Positions 36,662 through 47,544 of a DNA stretch of 64,000 nucleotides are shown in pieces. Within the stretch, counting starts at the first letter, position 1, and each line of letters starts with the position of its first letter. The stretch lies in the NCBI GenBank assembly GCA_011037195.1, contig JAAEAF010005122.1, positions 1 through 64,000 on the forward strand, given 5' to 3'. The notes under the pieces were generated by a model that did no database searches, was not told the DNA's origin, and saw only the letters and a program-made list of their open reading frames with translations. The stretch comes from Triatoma infestans (lineage: Eukaryota; Arthropoda; Insecta; Hemiptera; Reduviidae). A program made the translations under genes and the position numbers.

Positions 36662-37150
36662 TTTTTTTTAACGTATATCGATATTTGACCATTCTGCCAT
36701 TAGGCGCCTAGCAGTCCAATATAAATTACTTTCAAGTCTCGGTGGACTAATGTCCCCTTTCCGAGGATCGTCTGGCTGGCTGAAGTCTTTGGCAAGACAT
36801 GAAGTGGTTTCCTGTCATAATGCCACTCATACACAGAGGTCATACCGGGCTGTCAGCTAGACCAATTTCATGTAGGTGCTCTTGAAGGTAATCATGGCCA
36901 ATGAGCGTTCTAAACAATGCTACTGAATCTTTTCTCCGCAGTTCTCAAAAGAGACTCGCATTGCTTGGCACTGTTTTACCTTTTCCTTGTAATAGGCATT
37001 GACGATGCTTTTTGCCCTCTCTAAAGTTATTGGAAGAACCGGCTGCACCATTTCTATGGCAGTTTACTAAAAAATTTGCCGCCCCTCAAAAAATCGGGAG
37101 CAACCTTGACTCTGTGAGTTGTGATTGCCCTGACAGTAGGCCGTGTAGAG
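36662..37150 (-). pseudogene. LINE C-terminal fragment (different family), decayed
   Basis: Minus-strand frames give PVLPITLERAKSIVNAYYK, then FRTLIGHDYLQEHLHEIGLA, DSPVCPLCMSGIMTGNHF and SCQRL. This is the Cys-Cys-His-Cys tail of R1/Jockey-type non-LTR polyproteins. Frame changes occur between the blocks. The left end starts with a T-run at about 36661-36669, a poly(A) tail on the element's strand. The 5' part is absent. Confidence 0.8.
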
Positions 37151-37159
37151 GAGTTCGTT

Positions 37160-38530
37160 GGCTAATTAATCAATATTTTTGATGTACTATTTATTTACTA
37201 AATTCTAACGTTTTCTATAAAATAATTACGATAGCATATTTTTTAAATGATTTTTTTGAATTAAAAAAATCAATTTATCTCTTTTATGTTATGGTTATAA
37301 AATGTGATATGTGCCTCTGAAACAAACTACTCAGTTGATTCGAACACTGATAGCATGACTAAACTCTATATCATTTGTGGCACATAAAAGAATTGAAAAA
37401 GAATTTGAATTTCATTCAAATAAAAGAATGTTTCGTTTATATTTTAGTTTTTGTTGAAAAAATGGATTTCAAGTCACATTTCCTTGGACGAAAAAGTTCT
37501 CTCTTTTCGTTTTAACCAAATTGTTACTTCAGAAATTGACAATAACCGCAAAAAAAAAAAACTTATTTACACAATCACTGTCTATTTGTAGGTGAGAATT
37601 GTGTATTTTACAGTATTTACATTGCCAGGTTATTTTATTATATTTATACGTTCTGAGCTCAGCTAGGTTACCAGTTCAAACTAAACGACCTATACAAATA
37701 TATATATGTTTTGTAAGGGGAGGCGGGCGTTAGCCGTTTGGCGTCAATGTAAATAATCTCACAACAGGTGTTCCAGAGAGAAGGACACATCACAAGAAAT
37801 AGTACCGTCTCAGACACAAACACTATTGCAATTAGCACAACATTCCTTTTTTATGATAAACTTTACACTTATTCCATCCTGAGCGTTTATAATTTGTGAA
37901 GAAAACTTTTAGGGGCTAGGGGAGAATTAGTAGTAGTAAAGATTTGTTTAGAGTGTCCACCATTTTAGCACAACTTTGGTGGGAATTTGGGACAAGACAT
38001 TCCTTGTTTGAATGTCTGTCTGTAGGTAGGTGTGTGTGTGTGTGTGTGTGAGCATTTATTAGATACGGACTTATTTGGCTGGATACTATCTACCTATACA
38101 AGTGTGGTACACATTTGTACCATATAAAGAAGTTAGTTTATTTATATATTTTTGTATTTGTCTTGTATTATTTATTCAAATATTTAGAGAACGTAATAAT
38201 TAAAATCGAATTTGTCATTGTTTGATATGTGCCGTATATTTATCTCATTTTATTTCTCAATTTATTAATTGTGTCTGTTTTTGTAATGGAATAGTAGTTA
38301 TTTATCAAACAATGAGTAAAGTAATGCTTTTTTTTACTATCGAGATCTGGTTTTGATCTTCGAGCGTGGCGTGGGTGGCAACTGAACGAATGTAAATGTA
38401 CTTCAATCATGTGTTGAATATTACATTTTTTCTGTGACCAAATTAAACTGGTTCTTAACTTATGTGGATATAAACAAACATGATAAAGATGCAAATATTA
38501 AGAATGTACTTTAATTTAACTCAAATACTC
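37160..38530. other. A+T-rich stretch with no recognised feature
   Basis: No gene or element recognised. A (TG)n tract lies at about 38033-38050. Confidence 0.4.
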
Positions 38531-38551
38531 CCGCTCTCTATATAACCTGCT

Positions 38552-39082
38552 ACCTTTATAGGCCCCGAACCCTTCTGCGGCTTGTCCAGGAGCCTCATTC
38601 AAACTTCTATCAGGGGGTGGATAGAAGATCAGCGTCTGCGTTGGTGGGAGGGAACACCAGGACAGAGGCAGGCAAAGCTCTTCATTAAAAGACATTTGCC
38701 TAAATTTACCAAAGACCTACTGAGCCAGACCCGAAGGGATATAAGGTTAATTGTGGGTCTACTAACAGGGCATTGTAGGCTGAATAGACACATGCACCAC
38801 CTACAACTTGCGGATAGTGCGGTATGCCGATTCTGCAAGGTAGAGGAGGAGACCCCGGCGCACATCCTTTGTGAGTGCGCCGGCCTGGCGAGGATTAGGT
38901 TTCTTCAATTGGGGACGGGCAATCCCGAAGCTGAAAGCTTCATGACGGAGCCGCTCTCAGCTTTGCTAGGATTGATTAGGAGGGCAAAGCTGGGGGCTGT
39001 TCTGTAACTTAAGGGGATCCACAATAGACCTCAATTTGTAGGTCGCAGTGGAATGAGGCTCCCCCCCCCGCTTCTAGTCTAT
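38552..39082 (+). pseudogene. 5'-truncated LINE with intact C-terminal tail and perfect 15-bp target-site duplication
   Basis: The open frame runs from 38546 to 39007 without interruption: GPEPFCGLSRSLIQTS, WIEDQRLRWWEGTPGQ, AKLFIKRHLPKFTKDLL, TGHCRLNRHMHHLQLA, then CRFCKVEEETPAHILCEC, a Cys2-His-Cys finger. No start codon belongs to it, because it is the tail of a longer polyprotein. The 3' UTR ggatccacaatagacct matches other copies. The duplication tctatataacctgct (38537-38551 and 39083-39097) is exact. Truncation removes the endonuclease, reverse transcriptase and RNase H. The uninterrupted tail and perfect duplication suggest recent insertion. Confidence 0.9.
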
Positions 39083-39289
39083 TCTATATAACCTGCTCTC
39101 TTTGGTATAACCTCATTGCCGTTGCTATTTTGCACTACATCTTGTTTTCGCATGCTGCCGCTAGATATCAGTTTAGTTAGAGTTGAATAATATTACTTTT
39201 CTTCAATTGTGATAAAAAATAATGGATGATTAAAAGTATAACTTCATACACTACTTTTGGTTTAACAAGTGTTACATTATTATGCGGTT

Positions 39290-39895
39290 TCAGAAAAAGT
39301 ACTTTATATATTCAGGTTGCTGGAAACATCGAATATAATTGGCAAAACATTCTTCAGACTAAGCATGTTTAGTAGTCTTAAATATATTTTGGAAGAAGTC
39401 TCTCCAGAACCTTTCGATAATCAATTTTCTCTGAAAAATATTTCAAACTAAAGTGATGGTCTGTATGTATAGTTAGTAACTCAAGAATGATGAAACCCTT
39501 TATGGAGAAAATTGCATAGAACTAATGCAATGATACTGTACTTTCGGTCAACCGATTTTCTTCTTGCTAAACTGACATGGCACTTTAGAGGAAAGCACGA
39601 CCTGCTCCCTAATGAATTATTCCAAAAAAAACTCCTAGATCTATATTTGTGTAGTGCTTATGCGAAGTTTAAAGTTAGAACCGTTTTGAGAGAATTGCAA
39701 ATAGAAAACAGAAAAATCCTTTCAGTGAAGTAGTACTTCAGTACCTATAACAGCACTTAAACTAAATATCAAGTTCGAACATTCTGCGATTTTCCCTATT
39801 TGAGTTATGCTGACAACCGATAGAAATATCAATTTCTAAAATGATATTTAGAGGCTCAGGAGACCTCAAAACATGTTAGAGAAAGTAAAATTTAA
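39290..39895 (-). repeat. Family R, decayed minus-orientation copy
   Basis: Contains tcgataatcaattttctctg, aaaaatatttcaaactaaag, gtactttcggtcaaccg, aaatatcaagttcgaac, tgagttatgctg and ggagacctcaaaacatg with agagaaagtaaa near 39875-39890, in minus order. Confidence 0.55.
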
Positions 39896-39994
39896 ACTCA
39901 TATGATGTTTAATACATTTACGTAACCAGTGATTACAACTCTAGTTCTAGGCTGAAACTTGGTCTTTCTTTCGGGTACTATTAGGGCATGCGAC

Positions 39995-41000
39995 AATAAG
40001 ATTTTGTTCACAATCAGTCGACCGGATCTAACACATTAGTAAATAGACTTTTCATTTTTTTTATTTTTTTATTTTCTCGAAATCGGCTTTAACGATTCTC
40101 TTTAAACTTGGTATATTAACTAATCATGTAAAAAGCTACAACTTTTATTTAAAATATTTTCCGGGGAAATTCACATAAGGGGATTGTAAATCTAAATAAG
40201 AATTTAATCAGTTCTGTGGTAAAAATGGTGAGTTTTTAGAAAATCGGTGTACCGGAAGTACGACTTTTATATTATATATCAGGCACACATATACCGCAGA
40301 TATATTTTCAGTTATATGTGAAATTTGTAAATAGGTAATATCAATAAATAATAAGTCATAAATCAATACTATTATGTAGTAGGAGAAAGTCCTGTGAATG
40401 TTGAAGTTTTCCAGATTTTTTACTTTTTCTCACGCCCATAAGTGAAAGTACTTTTCGATCGTGTCCCATTTTGTGATATGATCTGGACGTGAACATTAAC
40501 GAACAGTTTTCTTCAGATTTTCGTCATTTTTTTTTTCGTAAACGACTCTCAAGTTTTCTTTTTATACTTCATTACACTAACTGCCTACAAATTAGCTTTT
40601 TCACTTTAATTTGATACAATTTTTGAGGAAAATTTATTTTTATAGTTTTCTCGATAAAAGGGAAGGTTTTTGAGTTGTTTGGGAATTTTCTTGAAAACGA
40701 TTCCAACGGATTTTCTTTAAACTTTGAATGCTAACTATGTAGATATAAACGCCTCACTTTTAAATGAAACATAATTCCTGAAAAAAAACAAACTAATTTT
40801 TTGAGGAATTCTGGAGAAAATCTTTGAATTAGGCATAACATTAAATTGCAGTAACAAGTTTTAGTGTGACAGATAGCGCTCCTCTACACGGTAGTAACAT
40901 TCAGGTAAACGTTGTGTTCTAAAAACCCTTCAGTAGCGCAATAATTCCCACCACGTATATGCTAATAATTGAAATAGGAGAAAATCACTTGATTTATTTG
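39995..41000 (+). repeat. Family R, plus-orientation pieces
   Basis: Recurring phrases are gattctctttaaacttggta, attttccggggaaattcaca, accggaagtacgactttta near 40250, then a new start at 40430 (tactttttctcacgcccata) with ttttcgtaaacgactctc, ccaacggattttctttaaac and the gaaaatcacttgattt tail. Decayed and partly rearranged. Confidence 0.5.
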
Positions 41001-41009
41001 TTTGCACCA

Positions 41010-42330
41010 GATTGTATGATAAAACAACTCAATTAAATTTGTTAAAATATATAGTTACAAGTTTCGCTATTTTACCCGGCCCTATTTCAATAAGTTCTTT
41101 ATAAAAGTAAAGTCTGCCTTATATTCTGTAACACCTACTGTAATAATAAGTTTGGTTTATTAATATTCACTAGTTCGGTTTATTTCCATTTCATTAATGC
41201 TTTATTTATTTATTTAAGTGTGATGCAGTTATATAGATAATTCCGACAGTAATTATCTATAAATAAAGGGAGACGATAAAAAGTAGACATGGGTCCATCT
41301 TGACAAGCACTTAAAACACCAACTTGGCAATGTCCGAATGGAACAAAAATGAACAGCTGTACCAGTCTGCCACCTTCACATATCTCAATCTTCGCTAAAC
41401 ACTGACGACGTAGACAAACATACACACACACACACACACAGCTATTAAATACAACTTTACAATCATCCAAACAGTAATAGGGCCCCTATTTTTATTTATT
41501 TCAAATTTTATTTTTATTTAAATATATATTAGAGTAGGTTTCTTCTTTCTGATCATTTATTTGTGTGGAATGCGGAATTATAAGGGTTATCTTGTCTACT
41601 TTCTCTTTTATCTCCTAATTATGTATGTTAATGAAGTAGTGTAATAAAGTGTATATGTTATAAAAAGATAGTTTCTTTCTTTTTTTTTTTTTTTTATAAT
41701 TACTATTTAATTTGTGGTTTTTAGTTAGGTTTCAGTAGTTTTGTAGGTAATTGTAATTTTCTCGAGTGAAAAAAATTAGTATGATACACGCTTACTCATA
41801 CTGTAATGTTACAATTGCAGCAATAGATAAAAGTTTCTTAAAAATTGGAATTTGTACCAATTGTTAAGTTGGCCTTAATATTACATATAGATGATTTGGA
41901 TTGGGGGTGTGGGTGGGATGAGATTTGTTGATTTTTAGGAAATAAGGAATTATCTGAATATGACTATATTATTACCTATGTAATAGTAGATATAGATTAT
42001 GCCGAGATTCTGTCAGTCCCGACAAAACGTGTAATGGTTGTTTAAAGATAAAGCAAACACAATAGATTCCCTAGAAAACACAAAACACAAATCCAGGGGG
42101 GAGAAAGAAATGTTTCAAATTAAAGTGATAATACCTTTAAGTATAAATTGTTGGATTGTTCCTGAGAAAAATTCCAAAAAAATTCAGAAAGTTATCCGGA
42201 TTAAAATCACACTTAACGACCAATTGATTTATTCCCCCACGGAATTCTAGCAATGCATTCACTAGACCTTATTATTAAGTAATTGATGAAGAAACTAACA
42301 ATTATTAATTCCTAATGCTATTTTTATCGT
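41010..42330. other. A+T-rich stretch with simple repeats only
   Basis: No gene or element recognised. A (CA)n tract lies at about 41421-41440 and a T-run at about 41679-41694. Frames at 41210-41470 and 42038-42250 have no recognisable features. Confidence 0.4.
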
Positions 42331-42334
42331 ATTC

Positions 42335-42415
42335 AGGGGACCTCAAAAAGTGAATTTCCTCTGAAAACCAATTTCAAGAATTTTTCTCGTGCAGCGGTAA
42401 GAGAAAAAGAAAAAA
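42335..42415 (-). repeat. Family R terminal fragment
   Basis: caggggacctcaaaaagtg, ttcctctgaaaaccaatttc, then gcagcggtaagagaaaaag fit the right end of minus-orientation R copies. Confidence 0.45.
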
Positions 42416-42479
42416 AAAGAATATTTTGTGGAAAGTTAAATGTTTTTTATAAGCAAATTTGGCTATACTGGTTTTACTG

Positions 42480-43400
42480 GCTGCTGTAATGGGATCAGAT
42501 GTCTTGAAGAGGGTTATGATGCGATGAATGGTTGGGAGTTAGTTAGAGATTTTTAGAGAGTTGTTACTCGAAATATGAACTACTAATTTACGAAAATAGA
42601 CTATATTTTAACAATAACTTAAACGTTTGAAAAGATATAACTACAATTAATTTAAAATGATTAAATGGTAACTAGAATGCACAACTATAATGATGATGAA
42701 TAAATATATGTTTAAAACCTTAGATAGGGACGCGCTCGCTATGTATGAACTGATGTCGTATATGACTGGTAGAATCCTGATGAAACGCTGATAAAATACT
42801 GAAGAATACTCATCCCCTCCTCCTGTGGAGAGACGTTTATATTGGCATCACTCACACATTGACAAGTGTGTAATTACGGGTCACACTAAAACATCTCTTG
42901 CCGTGTGTTGACCCTAGGCCTTGAATAGGTCGGTGACGAATGTGGCAACAGATGATGGCGGTTATCAAAGGACTGTAGCCAGGTAGTCTTTTGAGTGTTT
43001 GCTGACCCTTGTATATCGGCCAGGTGGCTTCTGTACAGACCGTATAATGACCCTTTTGAAAGGGTTTCTGTTGAAAGGGTTTTAGCGGTGTGTCTTTGGC
43101 GGTCCCTTTGACCGTGCACTGGCCGCGGCTCTTGATCTGAATAATAGCGACTGGCTGGCACCACTAGTTATAACTTTTATAATTTAAAAATTATATCTTT
43201 TCCTTCTTGTTATCACTCCTTCTTGTTATCACATTACACTGCACTTAGTTTTCTACGAAACTAGCCCTTTTACACGTCAGAGCTCTCACCAAGCTGTTGC
43301 CATCGCTATGTTCTTCATCACCAGCCAACACCATGGCTCTTCGCTCGGTTACTCTGTTCTCTATTATATAACTCTCTTCTTCTTACTCAGTGTATCCTTT
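42480..43400 (-). mobile_element. Possible LTR-retrotransposon or other element fragment, unassigned
   Basis: A G+C-richer block (about 42720-43165) stands out from its flanks. On the minus strand a 92-codon frame (43164-42886) ends at a stop, followed immediately by tgttttagtgtgacccg. A TATA-like aatataaacg lies about 50-60 bases on, a layout seen where a coding end meets an LTR. A 16-17 base unit (ttcttgttatcac) is duplicated in tandem at about 43200-43230. No protease, reverse transcriptase or integrase motif is recognisable, so the call is tentative. Confidence 0.28.
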
Positions 43401-43432
43401 AAATATAAATTTTGAATAAAAGGTCAGTAGCA

Positions 43433-43663
43433 AGTCTTTATTTCAATATCACCAAGAATAACATTTCCAGCTAGTACTATACTGCATCCGCATTTCTGGG
43501 CGCTTAAATTCAGGAATATTTTTGATAATATTGGGGATAAACTGTACATTTTGAAGAAGCTCTTTCTAACTCTTTCTGAGCGTGCTTTGCCTATCTTAAC
43601 TTGGAATGGAAATACTTTCGTAAATAGGGAAGGAATTAGGTCAGTGGTTAGCACACTGGCCTA
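43433..43663 (+). other. Open frame without a start codon, unidentified
   Basis: The plus strand is open for about 76 codons with no ATG at its start, reading PASTILHPHFWALKFRNIF, then DKLYILKKLFLTLSERALP and ILTWNGNTFVNREG. It runs into the head of a SINE at about 43636. The composition is protein-like but no family is recognised. It could be an element fragment or chance; a competing minus-strand frame overlaps it. Confidence 0.18.
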
Positions 43664-43825
43664 GCAATCGCGGAGGTCCTGGGTTCGAGTCTAGCTATGC
43701 TGTCCTTAGATTTTGATTTCCTTTCTGTCCGTAACGAGAGAACACTGTCTGGAGGCCGGCAATACCGGGTGGATAAGCGCCGGAATGGAATAGATCGGGC
43801 AGATCACAGCTTCTGGAATATCTGC
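43632..43825 (+). mobile_element. tRNA-derived SINE, family S1
   Basis: A Pol III A box (taggtcagtgg, about 43637-43647) and a strong B box (ggttcgagtct, about 43682-43692) are spaced as in a tRNA. They are followed by tatgctgtccttagatttt, cgtaacgagagaaca, ggccggcaataccgggt and aagcgccgga. This is the best S1 head in the window and defines the tRNA origin of the family. Confidence 0.82.
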
Positions 43826-43829
43826 AATA

Positions 43830-45095
43830 AAAGATAATCGTTAGGTCAAAAGTTTATTAAAATTGTTATGAAAATTTTTATTGTTCATATAAAAATATGA
43901 GATAAAATAGTGACCAAAAAATGAAGAAAATAATTATTGAGAGCATCAATATTTTAATGTAACATTATTCCAAGAAAAGGGTAGTGTAAAGAGTAAAATA
44001 TATTATCAATGTAATAAAAAAAAAGGAATATATTATTTTTAAATATTATAACCATAAGGAAGTAATTATTATATAGTATTACAATAGCTTCTTTATGATT
44101 ACATCATTCTCATCTAGTAAACATAATTTATTACCTTGTATATTTATGCGTGTATATTTATGCCACTTCATTCTAATTTTAGCTAATCTTTTTACAGAAT
44201 TGCAATAGTGCAATTTTTTTTTTTTAAATAATTTTTTTTTTTTAATTTCTCAAAATATGTTCACTATTGCCATAATGATAAGATAATATGATAAAATAAG
44301 ATATCATTTAGAGTATATACCATAAAGGAAATCATTAAAAAAGTTTATTGCTCTTTTTTGTAAAGATAAATAAATCTGAAATATTGGTTAAGAAAAATGG
44401 CCAAACAGGTAGAATTCTTCCAGTTCTCAAGACATAAAAATTACTTTGTAACAAAAACGGGAATCTGTGTAATGAACAGAGGGGACTAGTCAAACTTGTT
44501 TTCTTTCATATCGAACAGAATCCATTGATACATGGCAGAGTTGCAGTTCACACAGTGTACAGAGTTGCCCCCATAGATATAGCGTTTATCTTTCTTAAGT
44601 TTGGTTTTATATATATTGTATCTGGTACATGAGGCGGCATCTTACTGTTACTGTATTTACAGAGACAGGGACAAGGTTTGTACAATAATTATTGAACTGC
44701 TTGGCTTAAAGAGAGTTGCGAGTCCTTGGCGTATATGAAAAGCATGACGGTATTCAGTGGAGTGTGGTCAGTTTAGAGGCATCAGTATCTTATTTTAACG
44801 CTGAATAGTACGTAAGTTTTGAAAAGAAAAAGGAACTTTTGTGAAATAAAAATTGAAAATTTACTTGTATATTTAATTTTACCACTTCGGCCCCAAAAAA
44901 ATCAACAATTTATGCATAGTTAGGTACATGAAATCATATACTGTAATAGTATCAAGTATGTTGAGCTAAGAATGCTGAGATACAGTTGTGTAATGTGAAA
45001 TGCCTCGATTCCCAACTGGTCGGCGTCCACATACATACACCGGTGTTTTTCATGAAGCCCTGAAATGGATTCATATAAAATTCATGAAATCAATA
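43830..45095. other. A+T-rich stretch with no recognised feature
   Basis: No gene or element recognised. T-runs lie at about 44214-44242. Confidence 0.4.
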
Positions 45096-45105
45096 GAAAA
45101 CTGTG

Positions 45106-45348
45106 TCCTCACACTTTGGCCTAGTGGCTAGCCTTTCTTGCGAGAATTCAGGGTTCGATTCCCGTGAGGGCAAAGTCGGTATTAACCCAGCATCGTGATA
45201 AAAAGTGGAAAGCTACAGTTAGTAGCGCCCTAGGTAGCGAAGGCCGGAACTAAACGGCGTGGAAACTGCGGCGTGCTTACTACTCGCCCCTCCTATTCAA
45301 ATCGCCTTCTGGCAAGCCTTGGCCCTTCATGGGCTGTTGTGCCATAGG
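45106..45348 (+). mobile_element. tRNA-derived SINE, family S2, plus copy
   Basis: A nearly complete tRNA-like head is present. The acceptor arms cctcac (45107-45112) and gtgagg (45164-45169) pair, with an A box tggcctagtgg and a perfect B box ggttcgattcc. The body (agtcggtattaacccagca, gttagtagcgcccta, gaaggccggaac, tcgccttctggcaagcc, ccttggcccttcatgggc) is shared with the inverted copy at 46949. Sequence continues well past the tRNA-like part, so this is a SINE and not a functional tRNA gene. Confidence 0.82.
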
Positions 45349-45354
45349 ATTTAG

Positions 45355-46940
45355 TGTTTTCAATGGAAAGCTTGACACATTTTATGCAGCAAATTTTGCT
45401 GTATGTATAGCAATCATGTAGATTTTTCTAAATTGATTATCCACTAGCAAAACACAATTTACGGTTTGATGCGTCCGCAAATATGTTTTCGTAAACGTAT
45501 AAAGACTCAAACAATACTACTCTTTTCTTCTTCTTAGGTGTATACATTTTGTCTAAAATTTATATTTGCAAATTCGTATATTAATCTTAAAAATTGAAAT
45601 GCTAACTCTTTCTGTTAAATAAAAGACTGAGAGAAAGTTAATTTAATTGCGTTATTTTTTTTAAGCTGAATCTTTTTGTTTTTGGAAAGGTCATAACTGA
45701 AAAAGAGATTTGAAATAAAAAGAAATAGAACCATTCCAAATGAACAATGATTTCGGCTCTTTAAAGCGTGTTTCAAATCCTTAAAGAATGAGTACATAAA
45801 ATATTTAAGTGGTCATTATAATTGAAACAATACTTTAATACCATAAAATTAGTGATAATCGTTAGTAATTTTAGGATTTATAACAGTTTTTTATTTTATT
45901 TTAAATTTTGGTGAAAGTGTGACCCGGACTTTTCTATAATCTCTATAGAATGTTCCATGTGTCTGTTGCCAAGCCAACTAATAACAACATAATGTGCTAT
46001 TTCAACATATTGGACTTGTCCTTCTTTTTTTTTTGATGCGACGTTGATGCCATGTCATACTAAATGTTTGTTTATTACTCATAGTCTTTTATAATGTCTC
46101 AAGATTTTTTCTCTCTTTCTCTATTTCTATAGATTTTCAAAAAGAAGTAACCTTTTAACCGGTTTATGGTGACTTTCGACTTCTTTTTCTAACATTTTTC
46201 CTTTATATTATTGTCAAGTTCAGCTTTACATTTGTTTATTCTTTTCTTAATGTGGTATTACAGGTTACAATATTAATTTGAATTAAAAATCTTATTGAAA
46301 CTTTCTTTGAATAAGAACCTTATTGAAACTGGTAAAGCAGGGAATATATAAATCGGGCGTGTGAAACAAATCACACGAATTTCTCTTACTGCTGATACTA
46401 TAATTAAACGAAAAAATTACTTTAAACTTCGAATTTTACTCATTAGACCTATCAGAGATGGTGTACAATCAAGTACCTATAACCAGGCAGTTAGGAAAGA
46501 TGTTTAAATTGTATCCAGAAAAGATCGCTAATAACATTGAAACTAAGTCAACGTAACAAACGAAATTTAACACCTCAAATTTCGCAGAATTGTTTAAAAT
46601 ATTTTTATTCGGAAATATGTTACAAATGATAGTTGATACGTTTTAGCATTCAAGTTTAATGAAGATCAAGCGTGCTACGTATTTTCGAAAAAAAATCAAA
46701 AACCTGTTATATTTACATACTACTAATAAAATCAGTAAGTTATATTTAGAATCATCTTCTTTTTTCTCTCTAAAACTCTTCAATTTAACTAATAAAAGTT
46801 TTGAATGTTATTAAATAAAAATTAAACTATTTGCTATGACCACTTAAAAAATATTTCTTTTTTATTTTAAAATATTACTGAGAAAAAAATGATTAACGTA
46901 GAATCCTCATATTCGACTCAAACGAAATTAATTAAATTAA
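45355..46940. other. A+T-rich spacer between inverted S2 SINEs
   Basis: No gene or element recognised. It separates two S2 SINE copies of opposite orientation by about 1.6 kb. Confidence 0.4.
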
Positions 46941-46948
46941 CAATTTTA

Positions 46949-47151
46949 CCTATGGCGCAAAAGCCCATTAAGGGCCAAGGCTTGCCAGAGGGCGATTTGA
47001 ATAGGGGGCATGCGGTAAGCTAGGGCGCTACTAACTGTACTTCCACTTTTCATCATGATGCTGGGTCAACATCGACTTTGCCCTCACGGGAATGAACCCT
47101 GATTCTCGCACGAAAGGCGAGCCGCTAGCCACTAGATCAACGCGTGAGGAC
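46949..47151 (-). mobile_element. tRNA-derived SINE, family S2, minus copy
   Basis: Reverse complement of the element at 45106-45348: gggccaaggcttgccag, agggcgatttgaat, agggcgctactaactg, atgatgctgggt, actttgccctcacggg, then the B box region (cgggaatgaaccctg) with two changes. It is somewhat shorter and more diverged than the plus copy. Confidence 0.8.
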
Positions 47152-47189
47152 AAAATTACCAATACAGAATTTTAAAAATACAATTAGGC

Positions 47190-47543
47190 AAACGCTCAAT
47201 ACCCACATTACACAAACCAAAGACAGTTAAACAATTCGCTACTATCCTCCTATATGGACTCAAGTTTTTAGGGACTGCCAGAAACACAAATCTCTATCGC
47301 ATTCAATCCTTACAGTCCAAAATCTTACAGACCATAATAAATGATCCCTTTTACGTCCCCCTGATCTCGCTACCCCCACTGACCTAGAAGCTTCTTTAGC
47401 CAAATCCCGCTAAATGATTTTTTCCATTCCAAATTATCCTCTCATTCAAATCCCCTAATCCAAGCCTTCTCTACTTCCATTCTCCCCAGAACGTCAAGAC
47501 GACTAAGGCGTCTATGGTCTCGCGACTACCTGAATACCTGATG
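47190..47543 (+). pseudogene. Jockey-like LINE, end of reverse-transcriptase ORF, decayed
   Basis: Frames read YGLKFLGTARNTNLYRIQSL, then QSKILQTIINDPFYV, and later (frame changes) HSNPLIQAF-like and RLRRLWSRDYL followed by a stop. This is the conserved C-terminal block of Jockey-clade ORF2 (W/YGxAxxSN...IQxxQNKxLRxIxxAPWYV...). These elements lack a terminal RNase H. Upstream domains are absent. Confidence 0.8.
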
Positions 47544-47544
47544 A

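Noticed and set aside
38629..38865. 78-codon minus frame opposite the LINE tail
   Set aside because: It is a shadow of the plus-strand LINE frame with its Cys/His finger.
45106..45172. Functional tRNA gene
   Set aside because: The head folds partly like a tRNA, but it continues into a SINE body shared with an inverted copy, and the anticodon arm is imperfect.
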